64,000 nucleotides of DNA from Blastococcus sp. TF02A-26 (GCF_003319125.1 NZ_QOHG01000008.1:1-64000); one strand, 5' to 3'. Shown: positions 11,315 to 20,392, counted from the first letter of the stretch. Made by a program: numbers and translations. Notes: generated from the sequence alone by a model not told the origin.

Positions 11315-11530
11315 TCACCGGTCACGGTCCGTCGTCTCGCCGGACTGCAGCCGGCCCCGGGGACGCGGGCCGTGCCGCTCCTCGAGCAGGGCGCGGACGT
11401 GGGCGGTGCAGCGCCCGCAGTCCGTCCCCGCCCCGCAGGCATCGGCGACCTGGCGCACGGTGCGCGCGCCGTCGGCGATGACCGCCCGCACGGTCGTGCT
11501 GCTCACCGCCCGGCAGATGCAGATGTACAT
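11315..11530 (-). CDS. bfd: Bacterioferritin-associated ferredoxin-like [2Fe-2S] protein
   Basis: This 71-residue protein begins MYICICRAVSS and carries C4-x-C6 and C38-x2-C41 within CGAGTDCGRC, the BFD [2Fe-2S] pattern. BFD reduces bacterioferritin-stored iron to release it. Cys32 is extra. An 18-residue in-frame upstream extension is possible but not family-like. No bacterioferritin gene is nearby, so the symbol is by family resemblance only. Confidence 0.8.
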   Translation of the reverse strand: MYICICRAVSSTTVRAVIADGARTVRQVADACGAGTDCGRCTAHVRALLEERHGPRPRGRLQSGETTDRDR

Positions 11531-11624
11531 CGGGGCACCGTCCCGCCTCGAGGACGACTCCGGCGTCGCCCCTCCCGCATCCAAGCGGCTGCCCGCCTGC
11601 CCTGCCTGCCGAGCCCGGCAGCCC

Positions 11625-11630
11625 TAGGCT
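11625..11630 (+). promoter_or_regulatory. Leaderless -10 element
   Basis: TAGGCT lies exactly 7 nt before GTG 11638, and no ribosome-binding site is present. The mRNA should begin at or next to the start codon. Confidence 0.6.
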
Positions 11631-11637
11631 CGGGGCC

Positions 11638-12456
11638 GTGACGACGGCCCGGGACTGGACGCTGGACGGATCGACCGGCCGGCTGGCCGCCCGCACCTGG
11701 CAGGGGGACGGCGACCCTCGCTACGTCGCGCTGCTGGCCCACGGCTACGGCGAGCACGTCGGCCGGTACGAGCACGTGGCCGCGGCGCTGGTGGCGCACG
11801 GCGCGGTCGTGTACGGCCTCGACCACATGGGCCACGGCCGCAGCGAGGGCGAGCGGGTCGTCTTCGGCGACGTGGAGCGGGTGGTCGACGACCTCCACGC
11901 CGTCGACGAGCGCGCCCGGGCCGAGCGCCCGGGGCTGCCGGTCGTCCTCGTCGGGCACTCGATGGGCGGGCTGATCTCCGCCCGGTACGCGCAGCGGTAC
12001 GGCGCCACCCTGGCGGCCCTCGTCCTGTCCGGGCCGGTCGTCGGCGCCTTCGCCACGGCCGACGCGCTGCTGGCCCTGCCGGAGATCCCCGACGTCCCGC
12101 TGGACAGCACGACGCTGTCCCGGGACCCGGCGGTGGGGGAGGCCTACGTCGCCGACCCGCTGGTCTGGCACGGGCCGTTCAAGCGGCCGATGCTCGAGGC
12201 GTGGCAGCGGGCGCTCGCGGCCGTCGACGCCGGACCGGACCTCGGGGACCTGCCGCTGATGTGGGTGCACGGCGCGGACGACCAGCTGGTGCCGGTTGAA
12301 GGCAGCCGGGTCGGCATCGCCCACCTCGGCGGCGGGCGGCACGAGGAGCGCGTCTACCCGGGAGCGCGGCACGAGGTGTTCAACGAGACGAACGCCGACG
12401 AGGTCCTCGCCGACGTGACCGCCTTCCTCGACCGGGCGCTGGCCCGGCGGAGCTGA
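11638..12456 (+). CDS. Alpha/beta hydrolase, monoacylglycerol-lipase-like
   Basis: This 272-residue hydrolase has the oxyanion segment LAHGYGEHVGRY, the nucleophile elbow GHSMGG, the acid in HGADDQLVP, and the His in GARHEVFNE. DHMGHGRSEGER is typical of serine aminopeptidase/monoglyceride lipases, including mycobacterial Rv0183. It probably hydrolyses monoacylglycerols or lysophospholipids. It is apparently translated from a leaderless mRNA. It converges with DUF2218 across a 4-bp gap. Confidence 0.87.
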   Translation: MTTARDWTLDGSTGRLAARTWQGDGDPRYVALLAHGYGEHVGRYEHVAAALVAHGAVVYGLDHMGHGRSEGERVVFGDVERVVDDLHAVDERARAERPGLPVVLVGHSMGGLISARYAQRYGATLAALVLSGPVVGAFATADALLALPEIPDVPLDSTTLSRDPAVGEAYVADPLVWHGPFKRPMLEAWQRALAAVDAGPDLGDLPLMWVHGADDQLVPVEGSRVGIAHLGGGRHEERVYPGARHEVFNETNADEVLADVTAFLDRALARRS

Positions 12457-12460
12457 CCGC

Positions 12461-12754
12461 TCAGTCCCGCCGCCAGACCACCTGGAGCTCGCTGCGCTGA
12501 CCGAAGCGCTCCAGGTGCGAGCCGACGACGGCCTGGACCCGCTCGAGCTCCTCGGGCCCGGGCGCGGTGGCCAGCAGTTCGAGGCTGCCCTCCTGCGACC
12601 GGAGCAGACAGTCGCCGACGGCGAGCACGATGCGGACGCCGTCGGCCTCCTCGCGGATCTCGCTGCGCCGGCCGAGGTGGGCGGCCAGCTGCTTCGCGTA
12701 CCGCTCGGGGGTCGCGGTGCCGACGTCGGCGCGGGCGGTGAGCGGGGCGGTCAC
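12461..12754 (-). CDS. DUF2218 family protein
   Basis: This 97-residue protein matches the DUF2218 pattern as I know it: ATPERYAKQLAAHLGRR, a central VRIVLAVGDCLL strand pair, and a final LERVQAVVGSHLERFG helix. The function is unknown. It overlaps the upstream PadR gene by 4 bp (ATGA), so the two are translationally coupled. It should be controlled by that regulator and its palindromic operator. Confidence 0.82.
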   Translation of the reverse strand: MTAPLTARADVGTATPERYAKQLAAHLGRRSEIREEADGVRIVLAVGDCLLRSQEGSLELLATAPGPEELERVQAVVGSHLERFGQRSELQVVWRRD

Positions 12755-13338
12755 TCGGCACCTCCGGGCGCCGCGCCGTCGGCGAGCAGCAGGTACAGCG
12801 ACCGGCGGGTCTCGGCCAGGAGCTCCGCGGCAGCCGCGCGCTGGGCGTCGGTGCCGGTGCGGGCGACCTCCTTGACCGCGCCGTGCAGGCTCATGACCAG
12901 TCCGCGCAGGTCCGGTCCGGCAGTGGCGCCCTGCTCGCCGGAGAAGGGGTCGGCCCAGGTGGACCGCCGCTCCTCGACGTGCGCGCGGCCGGCGTCGGTG
13001 AGGGTGACCAGCTTGCGGCCGGCCTCGGCGGTCACGGTGACCAGGCCCTCGTCCTCGAGCTGGCTGATCGTCGGGTAGATCGCGCCGGGGCTGGGGGTCC
13101 AGCGCCCGCCGCTTCGCTCGGCGATGGCCTGCATGAGCTGGTAGCCGTGCATGGGCTGCTCGGTGAGCAGCTGCAGGACAGCGGTGCGGACGTCGCCGCG
13201 GGGACGGCGGCCGCGGGGGTGCGGGCCGCCCCGGTGCGAGCCGAGGGGGCGGCCCTCGCCGAAGCCGGGGGAGCCGCCGCGGGGGTGGTGGAAGCGTCGG
13301 GAGCCGGGATGGCCGGCGTGTCCTCGCATGGGGTGCAT
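12751..13338 (-). CDS. PadR-family transcriptional regulator with His/Gly/Arg-rich N-terminal extension
   Basis: This 195-residue protein has a PadR winged helix at about 50-125 (LLTEQPMHGYQLMQAIAERS, then PSPGAIYPTISQLEDEGL) and a C-terminal helical dimerisation region. The first 48 residues form a low-complexity tail (for example RRFHHPRGGSPG) absent from minimal PadR proteins; it could contact DNA or metal. ATG 13338 has AGGAGG 6 nt upstream. A perfect 34-bp palindrome begins 20 bp before the start, consistent with autoregulation. DUF2218 is coupled downstream. Confidence 0.9.
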   Translation of the reverse strand: MHPMRGHAGHPGSRRFHHPRGGSPGFGEGRPLGSHRGGPHPRGRRPRGDVRTAVLQLLTEQPMHGYQLMQAIAERSGGRWTPSPGAIYPTISQLEDEGLVTVTAEAGRKLVTLTDAGRAHVEERRSTWADPFSGEQGATAGPDLRGLVMSLHGAVKEVARTGTDAQRAAAAELLAETRRSLYLLLADGAAPGGAE

Positions 13339-13358
13339 GGTGATCCTCCTGGGATATC

Positions 13359-13392
13359 GGATGACGCTAACGATACATCGTTAGCGTCATCC
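13359..13392. promoter_or_regulatory. Perfect 34-bp palindrome, candidate PadR operator
   Basis: GGATGACGCTAACGAT and its exact complement flank a central AC. The element lies between the divergent padR-like gene and the plus-strand membrane-protein gene and contains the only AT-rich stretch in the area. PadR regulators bind inverted repeats at their own promoters; that it is this PadR's site is inferred from position. Confidence 0.75.
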
Positions 13393-13611
13393 GTCAACGA
13401 GGTGTGGAGGAGACCCGTGGGCGTGACGCCGACGGATCTCCTCCGACCACCGAGGCAGGTGGGGCCCGCGCCGGCCGTGTCCGGAGGACGCCGTCGGCCC
13501 CAGCAGCACCAGCCGTCCCCCTCCGGGCGAGGCGTCGACGCCGGGGAGCGGATGCCGCTCACCATGAGCCCGGCCGCGGACACGGCGTCCGCGCGACGGG
13601 AGGGATCCACC

Positions 13612-13896
13612 ATGTACCGCGTACGGCGGGTGCTGCGTTTCATGCGCGAGCACAAGTTCACGACCTCGTTCCTCGGCACCGCGCTGGGCGGCGCGCTCAT
13701 CAACATCGGGCTCGTGGCCCAGGGCGCGACGATCGGCATGCTCGCGGCGATGTGGGGGGTCCTCGGACTCCTGGGCCTGTTCAGCGGAGGCGGCGGAACG
13801 GCGCCGTACCAGCCGGGTGTCACCCGCATCAACGGGCAGAACTACGCGACGGGCAGCTTCGAGGCCCACATGGCGCGGCAGACCCAGACGCACTGA
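13612..13896 (+). CDS. Small membrane protein of unknown function
   Basis: This 94-residue protein has a basic N-terminus (MYRVRRVLRFMREHKFTTSF), then about 40 hydrophobic residues that can form two membrane segments (FLGTALGGALINIGLVA and IGMLAAMWGVLGLLGLF), and a polar cytoplasmic tail. ATG 13612 has GGGAGG upstream. It is divergent from padR across the palindrome and may be co-regulated. The family is not recognised. The 219-bp region ahead of it shows only a GGAGGAG...CTCCTCC hairpin. Confidence 0.65.
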   Translation: MYRVRRVLRFMREHKFTTSFLGTALGGALINIGLVAQGATIGMLAAMWGVLGLLGLFSGGGGTAPYQPGVTRINGQNYATGSFEAHMARQTQTH

Positions 13897-13949
13897 CGCA
13901 GCCCGTCCGCGGGGTGCGATCCCCGCCGGGACGGCAGCCGAGCCGGACG

Positions 13950-13984
13950 ACGCGGCGGTCACCTCACCGGGGTGACCGCCGCGT
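13950..13984. terminator. Bidirectional terminator hairpin
   Basis: A perfect 14-bp stem (ACGCGGCGGTCACC and complement) with a 7-nt loop sits between the convergent gene ends at 13896 and 13998. Confidence 0.7.
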
Positions 13985-13997
13985 TCCGGTGGGTGGC

Positions 13998-14579
13998 TCA
14001 GTCGCCGTCGTCCTCCCCGCCGGGCCCGCCGTGACCGCCGTGGCCGCCGCGCGGGCCGGGCAGGTCGGTGCTGTTCACCCGCTCGGTGACGCGCTGCTCG
14101 AGGTCGGCGAGGCGCTGGTCGGCCTCCTCCTGGGTGAGGTCGCCCTCCGCCACCTCCTCGGCGACGTGGTCCCGCGCGGCCTGGACGAGCGCGGCGACCA
14201 GGTCGTCGACCGGCACGCCCTGCGCCTCGGCCACGTCCGCCAGGCTGGTGTCGTCGGCCTCCAGCGCGGTGCGCAGCTCGTCCTCGGTCATGCCGAGCGC
14301 CTCGGCGGCGGTGTCGAGGGCGAGCCGGCCGCCGAAGCCGCCCGGACCGCCGTGGCCGCCCAGCCCGGCGTCGCTCAGCGTGGTGGCCACCTCGTCGGCC
14401 TGCTCGGCGGTGATCGAGCCGTCGTCGACCAGGCCCGAGAGCGCGTCCCGGATGCGGTCCTCCGGCGACGTGGCCCCGGCGGCGGGGGTGTCGTCGTCGG
14501 CCAGCGCGGGCAGGGCGACGCCGAGACCGGCCAGGGTCAGCGCCCCGGTGGCGCCGGCGATGATCAGCTTCTTGCGCAC
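13998..14579 (-). CDS. Secreted His/Gly- and Asp/Glu-rich protein
   Basis: This 193-residue protein has a Sec-type signal peptide ([20 protein letters not shown], cleavage likely after ALA at about 26). Two GHGGxGG-type patches follow (about 74-82 and the C-terminus), and between them an acidic helical region with repeated LT-EEL/D-LAD turns. The His/Gly patches suggest metal binding, which is not proven. GTG 14579 has AGGAGG upstream. A His/Gly-rich tail also occurs in the nearby PadR regulator. The family is not identified. Confidence 0.75.
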   Translation of the reverse strand: MRKKLIIAGATGALTLAGLGVALPALADDDTPAAGATSPEDRIRDALSGLVDDGSITAEQADEVATTLSDAGLGGHGGPGGFGGRLALDTAAEALGMTEDELRTALEADDTSLADVAEAQGVPVDDLVAALVQAARDHVAEEVAEGDLTQEEADQRLADLEQRVTERVNSTDLPGPRGGHGGHGGPGGEDDGD

Positions 14580-14797
14580 GATGTCCTCCTGTCGGCCGGA
14601 CCGTCCAGCCGTCGCCAGGAGGTTCGGTCCCTTGCCTGTGCGCCACCTGGCACGCACCCGTGGCGCCGCTGTGGGTCCCGCGGGCGGCGATCGGGACGAC
14701 CGCTGCCGCGCCCACCACTCACAGCTGCCGCCCAGCCGTCTCCCGGCTCCCTCGCACGCGGACCGCCGAGCGTGGACGCCGGGGAGAGGGGACCGCC

Positions 14798-15367
14798 ATG
14801 ACGAACGGATCGACGGCGCCCGCGGTCGGGCTGCTGCTGCCGCGCCCGCCACGCGACGGGGAGACCCTGGTCGTCGTGGGCGGCCTGCCCGGGAGCGGGA
14901 AGACGACGGTGCTGCGGCGGTGGTCCTCCCACGAGGGACCGGAGGTGGCCGGGCTGGACTCCGAGGACGTCGCCGCCCGGCTCCGCGACGCCGGGGTGCG
15001 GGTGCCGTACCGCCTGCTGCGGCCGGTCGTCCACCTCGCCCACCGGTGGCGGGTGCTGCGCGCGGTGCGCGGGCCCACGCCGGTCGTCGTCCTCACCGAC
15101 CCCTGGACGAGCCCCGCCTGGCGGGCCGTGGTGCTCCGCGCCGCCCGCGCCGCCGGCCGGACGGTCCGGGTGCTGCTGCTCGACGTCCCGCCGGAGGTGG
15201 CGCTGGAGGGCCAGTCCGCACGGGGTCGGCGCCTCTCCTCCCGCGCCATGCGGCGGCACGCGCTCCGCTGGCCGGCGCTGCTGATCGCGGGCGGCGAGGA
15301 CGTGCGGCGGATCGACCGCGACGACGCCGACCGGCTCGCCCTGGACGACGTGCTGGCCGGCCGCTGA
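14798..15367 (+). CDS. P-loop ATPase/kinase-like protein
   Basis: This 189-residue protein has Walker A in [17 protein letters not shown] (about residues 27-43), a Walker-B-like strand PVVVLTDP, and late Arg-rich segments resembling the lid of zeta-toxin/AAA_33 kinases. It probably phosphorylates a small molecule. The ATG start follows GGGGAGAGGGG. No partner antitoxin or pathway is adjacent, so it remains a general P-loop NTPase. Confidence 0.7.
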   Translation: MTNGSTAPAVGLLLPRPPRDGETLVVVGGLPGSGKTTVLRRWSSHEGPEVAGLDSEDVAARLRDAGVRVPYRLLRPVVHLAHRWRVLRAVRGPTPVVVLTDPWTSPAWRAVVLRAARAAGRTVRVLLLDVPPEVALEGQSARGRRLSSRAMRRHALRWPALLIAGGEDVRRIDRDDADRLALDDVLAGR

Positions 15368-15485
15368 CCCGTCTCGAGTGGCAGCGCGGCGGTGACCGGC
15401 GCAGGGTCGGAGACGTCGGGGAGCCAACCCGGCGACATACGTGCGCGCCGGGACCCCCCGGTCCGACGAGGAGGTCCGTCCGCCG

Positions 15486-16634
15486 ATGCGAGCGATGGTG
15501 TACCGGGGCCCGTACAAGCTCCGCGTCGAGGAGAAGGACCTCCCGACGATCGAGCACCCCAACGACGCGATCGTGCGGGTCACCCTGGCCGCCATCTGCG
15601 GCTCGGACCTGCACCTCTACCACGGGCTCATGCCGGACACCCGGATCGGGCACACCTTCGGCCACGAGTTCATCGGCGTCGTCGAGCAGGTCGGCCCGTC
15701 GGTCGAGAACCTCCAGGTCGGCGACCGCGTGATGGTGCCGTTCAACATCTTCTGCGGCACCTGCTGGTTCTGCGCCCGCGGGCTCTACTCCAACTGCCAC
15801 AACGTGAACCCGAACGCCACGGCGGTCGGCGGCATCTACGGCTACTCGCACACCACCGGCGGGTACGACGGCGGTCAGGCGGAGTACGTGCGGGTGCCGT
15901 TCGCCGACGTCGGGCCCGTCCGGATCCCGGACTGGATGAGCGACGAGGACGCCGTCCTGCTCACCGACGCCGTCCCCACCGGGTACTTCGGCGCCCAGCT
16001 CGGCGAGATCGTCGAGGGCGACGTCGTCGTCGTCTTCGGCGCCGGGATCGTCGGCCTGGTGGCCGCGCGGTCGGCCTGGCTCATGGGCGCCGGCCGGGTC
16101 ATCGTGGTCGACCACCTCGAGTACCGGCTGGAGACGGCCCGGTCGTGGGCCAAGGCCGAGACGTTCAACTTCGCCGAGTACGACGACATCGTCGTGGAGA
16201 TGAAGAAGACGACCGGCCACCTCGGTGCCGACGTCGCCATCGACGCGGTCGGCGCGGAGGCCGACGGCAACCTGCTCATGCACCTCAGCGGCGTGAAGTT
16301 CAAGCTGCAGGGCGGCTCGCCGATCGCGCTCAACTGGGCCATCGACTCGGTGCGCAAGGGCGGCACCGTCTCCGTCGTCGGCGCCTACGGCCCGATCCCG
16401 AACATGGTCAAGTTCGGCGACGCCCTCAACAAGGGGCTCACGCTGCGGATGAACCAGACGCCGGTGAAGCGCCAGTGGCCGCGGCTGTTCGAGCACGTGC
16501 GCAACGGCCACCTGACCCCGTCCGAGCTGGTCACCCACCGGTTCCCGCTCGAGCACGTCGCCGAGGGGTACCACGTCTTCTCCGCCAAGCTCGACGGGGT
16601 CATCAAGCCCCTCGTCGTGCCGGGCGCGGCCTGA
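15486..16634 (+). CDS. Zinc-dependent alcohol dehydrogenase (MDR superfamily)
   Basis: This 382-residue protein has the catalytic zinc site CGSDLH and GHEF, the structural-zinc Cys cluster CGTCWFCARGLYSNC, and a Rossmann motif FGAGIVGLVA. The lack of an intact formaldehyde-dehydrogenase specificity region leaves the substrate open. A GAGGAGG lies 13 nt upstream of ATG 15486; a second in-frame ATG at 15495 is possible. It is 15 bp ahead of a small conserved gene and probably co-transcribed with it. Confidence 0.88.
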   Translation: MRAMVYRGPYKLRVEEKDLPTIEHPNDAIVRVTLAAICGSDLHLYHGLMPDTRIGHTFGHEFIGVVEQVGPSVENLQVGDRVMVPFNIFCGTCWFCARGLYSNCHNVNPNATAVGGIYGYSHTTGGYDGGQAEYVRVPFADVGPVRIPDWMSDEDAVLLTDAVPTGYFGAQLGEIVEGDVVVVFGAGIVGLVAARSAWLMGAGRVIVVDHLEYRLETARSWAKAETFNFAEYDDIVVEMKKTTGHLGADVAIDAVGAEADGNLLMHLSGVKFKLQGGSPIALNWAIDSVRKGGTVSVVGAYGPIPNMVKFGDALNKGLTLRMNQTPVKRQWPRLFEHVRNGHLTPSELVTHRFPLEHVAEGYHVFSAKLDGVIKPLVVPGAA

Positions 16635-16649
16635 GCGAGGAGAGCGACC

Positions 16650-17222
16650 ATGGCCTACACCCCGCAGAAGCCCCCGCTGCCCGAGACGACCGAGCAGCTC
16701 AAGGCGCGCATCCCCTTCTGGGGCGTCGACCTCGACCCCGCAGACCGCCCCTCGGTGCCCAAGCTGCAGTGGCAGGAGGACCTCTCCGGCGCGCACTGGG
16801 AGGTCCCCGACCAGCAGCCGGAGCGGCACGGCCCCCGCGAGCGCTCCATCGAGCACGCGTCGATCACCCCGGTCTTCGGCACCGCCCAGCCGCTGCACGG
16901 GGTCTCCGGCGCCATCCGCCGCCACGCGTACGCGCGCTTCAGCGAGGCCCGGCTCGCGCACTGGCTGCTGCTGATCGCCGGCGACCGGGTCGAGGCGACC
17001 GGCGCGCACCTGCGGTCGTTCGCCACCCTGCGGCCGGACAACCCGGTCACCGAGACCGGCGTCCTCGCCGAGGCCGGCGCGCACCCGGTCGCCTCCCGCC
17101 GCGGCCGGGTCGACGCCCGGCACCAGACGATCGACCCGGTGCTCGTCGCCGGCCCGTGGGTGGCCGGAGCAGCGGTGACCTGGCTCGGGCTCCGCCGGGT
17201 GGTGCGCGCCGTCCGCCGCTGA
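16650..17222 (+). CDS. Conserved protein of unknown function next to the Zn-ADH
   Basis: This 190-residue protein has a charged, Pro-rich N-terminal half (PFWGVDLDPADRPSVPKLQW) and a C-terminal hydrophobic segment (LVAGPWVAGAAVTWLGL) followed by a basic tail, so it may be membrane anchored. I cannot place the family. It directly follows the alcohol dehydrogenase with AGGAGAG upstream, suggesting an accessory role. Its end is 3 bp from the convergent dehydrogenase at 17226. Confidence 0.65.
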   Translation: MAYTPQKPPLPETTEQLKARIPFWGVDLDPADRPSVPKLQWQEDLSGAHWEVPDQQPERHGPRERSIEHASITPVFGTAQPLHGVSGAIRRHAYARFSEARLAHWLLLIAGDRVEATGAHLRSFATLRPDNPVTETGVLAEAGAHPVASRRGRVDARHQTIDPVLVAGPWVAGAAVTWLGLRRVVRAVRR

Positions 17223-17225
17223 GCG

Positions 17226-20045
17226 CTACCGGCCGAGGCGCTGCGCCAGCAGCTCGGCCAGGTGCAGCCCGCGGCGGCCGGCGAGGTCGTCGAGCTGCGT
17301 GCGGCAGGAGAAGCCGTCGGCCAGCACCACGCCGTCCTCGCCGAGGTCCCGCACCGCCGGCAGCAGCTGGTGCTCGGCGATCGCGACCGACACGTCGTGG
17401 TGGCCCACCTCGACGCCCCAGTTGCCGGCCAGCCCGCAGCAGCCGCCCAGCCGCTGCACGTCGGCGCCGGCGTCGCGCAGCAGCGTCTCGTCGGCCGTCC
17501 AGCCCATGACCGAGTGGTGGTGGCAGTGCGGCTGCGCCACGACCGGCAGCCCGGTGAGGTCCGGCGCCGTCCACCCCGGGGTCTCGCGCAGCAGCTCGGC
17601 CAGCGTCCGGGTGGCCGCCGCGACCGCCTCGCCGCCGGTCACCATGTCCCGGGCCTCGCCGCGCAGCACCGCGGTGCAGGAGGGCTCCAGGCCCACGATC
17701 GGCACGCCGGCCGCGGCGAGCGGGGTCAGCGCCGCGACGGTCGGGCCGAGCACCCGGCGGGCGGCGTCGAGCTGGCCGGTGGTGATCCAGGTCAGCCCGC
17801 AGCAGGTGTCGGCGCCGGTCACCTGCACCCGGTAGCCGGCGTCCTCCAGCACCGCCACCGCGGCGTGCGCCACCGACGGCGCGAAGTGGTCGGTGAAGGA
17901 GTCGACCCAGAGCGCGACCGGCGGCCCGTCGTGGGTCGCGGCCGGACGGGCGGCCCACTCGGCCCGGAAGGTGCGCGGCGCGAAGGAGGGCAGCGAGCGC
18001 CGCTGGTCCACCCCGGCGGTCCAGCGCGCCAGCCGGCCGCCCAGTCGCGAGCCGGTGAGCGCGTTCGCCAGGCGGGGGACCCGCGCGGCCAGGTCGGACC
18101 AGAACGGCAGCCGCCCCAGCACGTAGTGGCTGCGCGGGCGCAACCGCCGGCGGTAGGTCTGGTGCAGGACCTCGGACTTGTAGGCGGCCATGTCGACGCC
18201 GGTCGGGCAGTCCCGCGAGCACCCCTTGCACGACAGGCACAGGTCCAGCGCCTCGTGCACCTCCGGCGAGCGCCAGCCGGTGACCGGGCCGCCGGGAGCG
18301 AGCATCTCCTGCAGCACGCGGGCGCGGCCGCGGGTGCTGTCCTTCTCCTCCCGGGTCGCCACGAACGACGGGCACATCACCCCGCCGGACGCCGTCAGGT
18401 CCGCCCGGCACTTGCCGACACCGGTGCAGCGGTGGACGGCGTTCGAGAAGTCGCCGCCGTCGTGCGGGTAGGCCAGCGCCAGGCCGGTGGTCAGCCGGGG
18501 CGCGGCGGCCACGCGGACGTCGGCGTCGACCGGTGCCGGGCGCACCAGCACGCCGGGGTTGAGCACGTCGTCGGGGTCGAAGACCGCCTTGACCCGCTCG
18601 AAGAGCGACAGGACCCGGCCCGAGTACATGGTGGCCAGCAGCTCACCGCGGGCCCGGCCGTCCCCGTGCTCGCCGGAGATCGACCCCCCGTGCCGGGCGA
18701 CCAGGGCCGCGGCGTCGGTGACGAACGCCCGGTACGCCGCGCGGCCGCGGTCGGGCTCGCGGCCGAACGGGAAGTCGATCCGCACGTGCACGCAGCCGTC
18801 GCCGAAGTGGCCGTAGGGCACGCCCTGCAGGTCGTGGTCGACGAGCAGCGCCTCGAACTCGCGCAGGTAGGTCCCGAGGCGCTCGACCGGGACCGCGGCG
18901 TCCTCCCAGCCGGCGTGCGCGGGGCGGCCGTCGGAGGTGCGCGCGGCCAGGCCCGCGCCGTCCTCCCGGATCCGCCAGATCGCCGCCGCCTCGGCGACGT
19001 CGGTGACCACGAGGGAGTCCACCGCGCCGGCGTCGGCGACGACGCCGCGTGCCGTGGACTCCACCGCGGCGACCGAGTCGCCGGTGAGCTCCACGACCAG
19101 CCACCCGGCGCCGCGCGGCAGGTCCGGCACGGTCGCCGCGGGGACGTCGCGCAGCCGCTGCACGATCCGCTCGTCCAGGCCCTCCACGGCGGTGGGGGAG
19201 TGGCGGAGCAGCGCCGGGGTGGCGTCGGCCGCCTCGGCCATCGACGGGTAGCCGAACACGACCAGCCCGCGGGCCGGTGCGTCGGCGACCAGGCGCACGG
19301 TGGCACCGAGCACCAGCGCGAGCGTGCCCTCGCTGCCCACCAGCGCCCGGGCGACGTCGAACCCGCGCTCGGGCAGCAGGTGCTCCAGCGAGTAGCCCGA
19401 GACCTGCCGGCCGAAGCGGCCCAGCTCGGTGCGGATGGCTGCCAGGTCGCCGGCGACCAGGTCGCGCAGCCGGTCCAGCGTGGCGCCGCCGGTGGTCCCA
19501 CCGGGGCCGAGCGTCAGCCGCTCCCCGCCGCCGGTGACCACGTCCAGGCCGACGACGTTGTCCGACGTCCGCCCGTAGCCCAGGGCGCGGGAGCCGCAGG
19601 CGTTGTTGCCGATCATCCCGCCGACCGTGCACCGGTTGTGCGTGCTGGGATCGGGGCCGAAGCGCAGACCGTGCGGGCGGACCGTGGCCTGCAGCGCGGC
19701 CTGCACGACACCGGGGTCGACCGTCGCCGTCCGCGCCTCGGGGTCGACGGCGCGCACCCGGGTCAGGTACCGGCTGGTGTCCAGGACGACGCCGGGCCCC
19801 ACCGCGTTGCCGGCGATCGAGGTGCCGGCGCCGCGGGCGGTGAGCGGCACGCCGAGCGACCGGCAGACCTCGAGCGCGCCGGCCAGCTCGTCCGGGTGCC
19901 GGGGCCGGACGACGGCGCGGGGCAGCACGCGGTACAGCGACCCGTCGGAGGAGTACAGCGCCCGGGCCAGGCCGGAGTCGTCGACGTCGGTCAGGCCGGC
20001 ACGGCGCAGTTCGGCGGCGAGGTACCCGGCTGCCGCGCGACTCAC
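17226..20045 (-). CDS. FAD-linked oxidase fused to Fe-S/CCG domains (D-2-hydroxyacid dehydrogenase type)
   Basis: This 939-residue protein begins with a PCMH-type FAD domain (about 35-210, GTSIAGNAVGPGVVLD), then an FAD-oxidase C-terminal domain with GEHGDGRARGE. Next come 4Fe-4S motifs including CLSCKGCSRDCP, and CCG-type segments (TCCGLTW, GGCCGLAGNWG) near the end. Fusions like this oxidise D-lactate, glycolate or D-2-hydroxyglutarate and pass electrons to the membrane chain. GTG 20045 is preceded by TAGGGT at 7 nt, a leaderless arrangement, so the longer ORF upstream is rejected. Confidence 0.88.
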   Translation of the reverse strand: MSRAAAGYLAAELRRAGLTDVDDSGLARALYSSDGSLYRVLPRAVVRPRHPDELAGALEVCRSLGVPLTARGAGTSIAGNAVGPGVVLDTSRYLTRVRAVDPEARTATVDPGVVQAALQATVRPHGLRFGPDPSTHNRCTVGGMIGNNACGSRALGYGRTSDNVVGLDVVTGGGERLTLGPGGTTGGATLDRLRDLVAGDLAAIRTELGRFGRQVSGYSLEHLLPERGFDVARALVGSEGTLALVLGATVRLVADAPARGLVVFGYPSMAEAADATPALLRHSPTAVEGLDERIVQRLRDVPAATVPDLPRGAGWLVVELTGDSVAAVESTARGVVADAGAVDSLVVTDVAEAAAIWRIREDGAGLAARTSDGRPAHAGWEDAAVPVERLGTYLREFEALLVDHDLQGVPYGHFGDGCVHVRIDFPFGREPDRGRAAYRAFVTDAAALVARHGGSISGEHGDGRARGELLATMYSGRVLSLFERVKAVFDPDDVLNPGVLVRPAPVDADVRVAAAPRLTTGLALAYPHDGGDFSNAVHRCTGVGKCRADLTASGGVMCPSFVATREEKDSTRGRARVLQEMLAPGGPVTGWRSPEVHEALDLCLSCKGCSRDCPTGVDMAAYKSEVLHQTYRRRLRPRSHYVLGRLPFWSDLAARVPRLANALTGSRLGGRLARWTAGVDQRRSLPSFAPRTFRAEWAARPAATHDGPPVALWVDSFTDHFAPSVAHAAVAVLEDAGYRVQVTGADTCCGLTWITTGQLDAARRVLGPTVAALTPLAAAGVPIVGLEPSCTAVLRGEARDMVTGGEAVAAATRTLAELLRETPGWTAPDLTGLPVVAQPHCHHHSVMGWTADETLLRDAGADVQRLGGCCGLAGNWGVEVGHHDVSVAIAEHQLLPAVRDLGEDGVVLADGFSCRTQLDDLAGRRGLHLAELLAQRLGR

Positions 20046-20052
20046 CCCGCCG

Positions 20053-20058
20053 ACCCTA
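20053..20058 (-). promoter_or_regulatory. Leaderless -10 element
   Basis: On the minus strand TAGGGT is 7 nt before GTG 20045 with no ribosome-binding site, giving a start at the initiation codon. Confidence 0.6.
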
Positions 20059-20157
20059 CGGCCGCACCGCACCCCGGCGCGCGGACGTGCCTGTGTCGTC
20101 ACCGGCAGGTCACCGCGCGGACACCGCGGTGTCGTTCCGGGGGTGCATCGTCGTGCC

Positions 20158-20385
20158 ATGGGAGCCGACCTCTACGTCGCGGGCACGCCGACCGCCGTCC
20201 CCGGTCGCCGGGGGACCGCTGACAGCGACCGGGTGGTCGGGCGCGCGCACGCCGTGTCCCGGCCGGTGGTCGACGGGCTGGCCGCCTCCGAGTGCGGCCT
20301 CCTGGTCACCGCCGTGGCCGACCTCGCCTGGCACCGCATCGGCGAGGACGCGCGCTGCCCGGAGTGCTCCCGCATCGCCGGCTGA
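20158..20385 (+). CDS. Small hypothetical protein with C-terminal CPEC
   Basis: This 75-residue protein of no recognised family ends with WHRIGEDARCPECSRIAG, a short Cys pair that could bind metal. ATG 20158 has no ribosome-binding site, but CATCGT lies 6 nt upstream, so leaderless translation is possible. It is divergent from the FAD oxidase and converges with the phosphatase across 7 bp. Codon bias is native. It may or may not be expressed. Confidence 0.5.
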   Translation: MGADLYVAGTPTAVPGRRGTADSDRVVGRAHAVSRPVVDGLAASECGLLVTAVADLAWHRIGEDARCPECSRIAG

Positions 20386-20392
20386 CCGCCGC

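Noticed and set aside
15093-17123. Very long minus-strand ORF opposite the P-loop protein, Zn-ADH and its neighbour
   Set aside because: It is the antisense shadow of GC-rich genes: composition is Asp/Gly/Arg/Val-rich without domains, and the plus-strand genes have intact motifs and ribosome-binding sites.
17262-20222. 986-codon plus-strand ORF antisense to the FAD/Fe-S dehydrogenase
   Set aside because: The minus strand has all catalytic and cluster motifs; the plus frame is an Ala/Gly/Arg-rich shadow.
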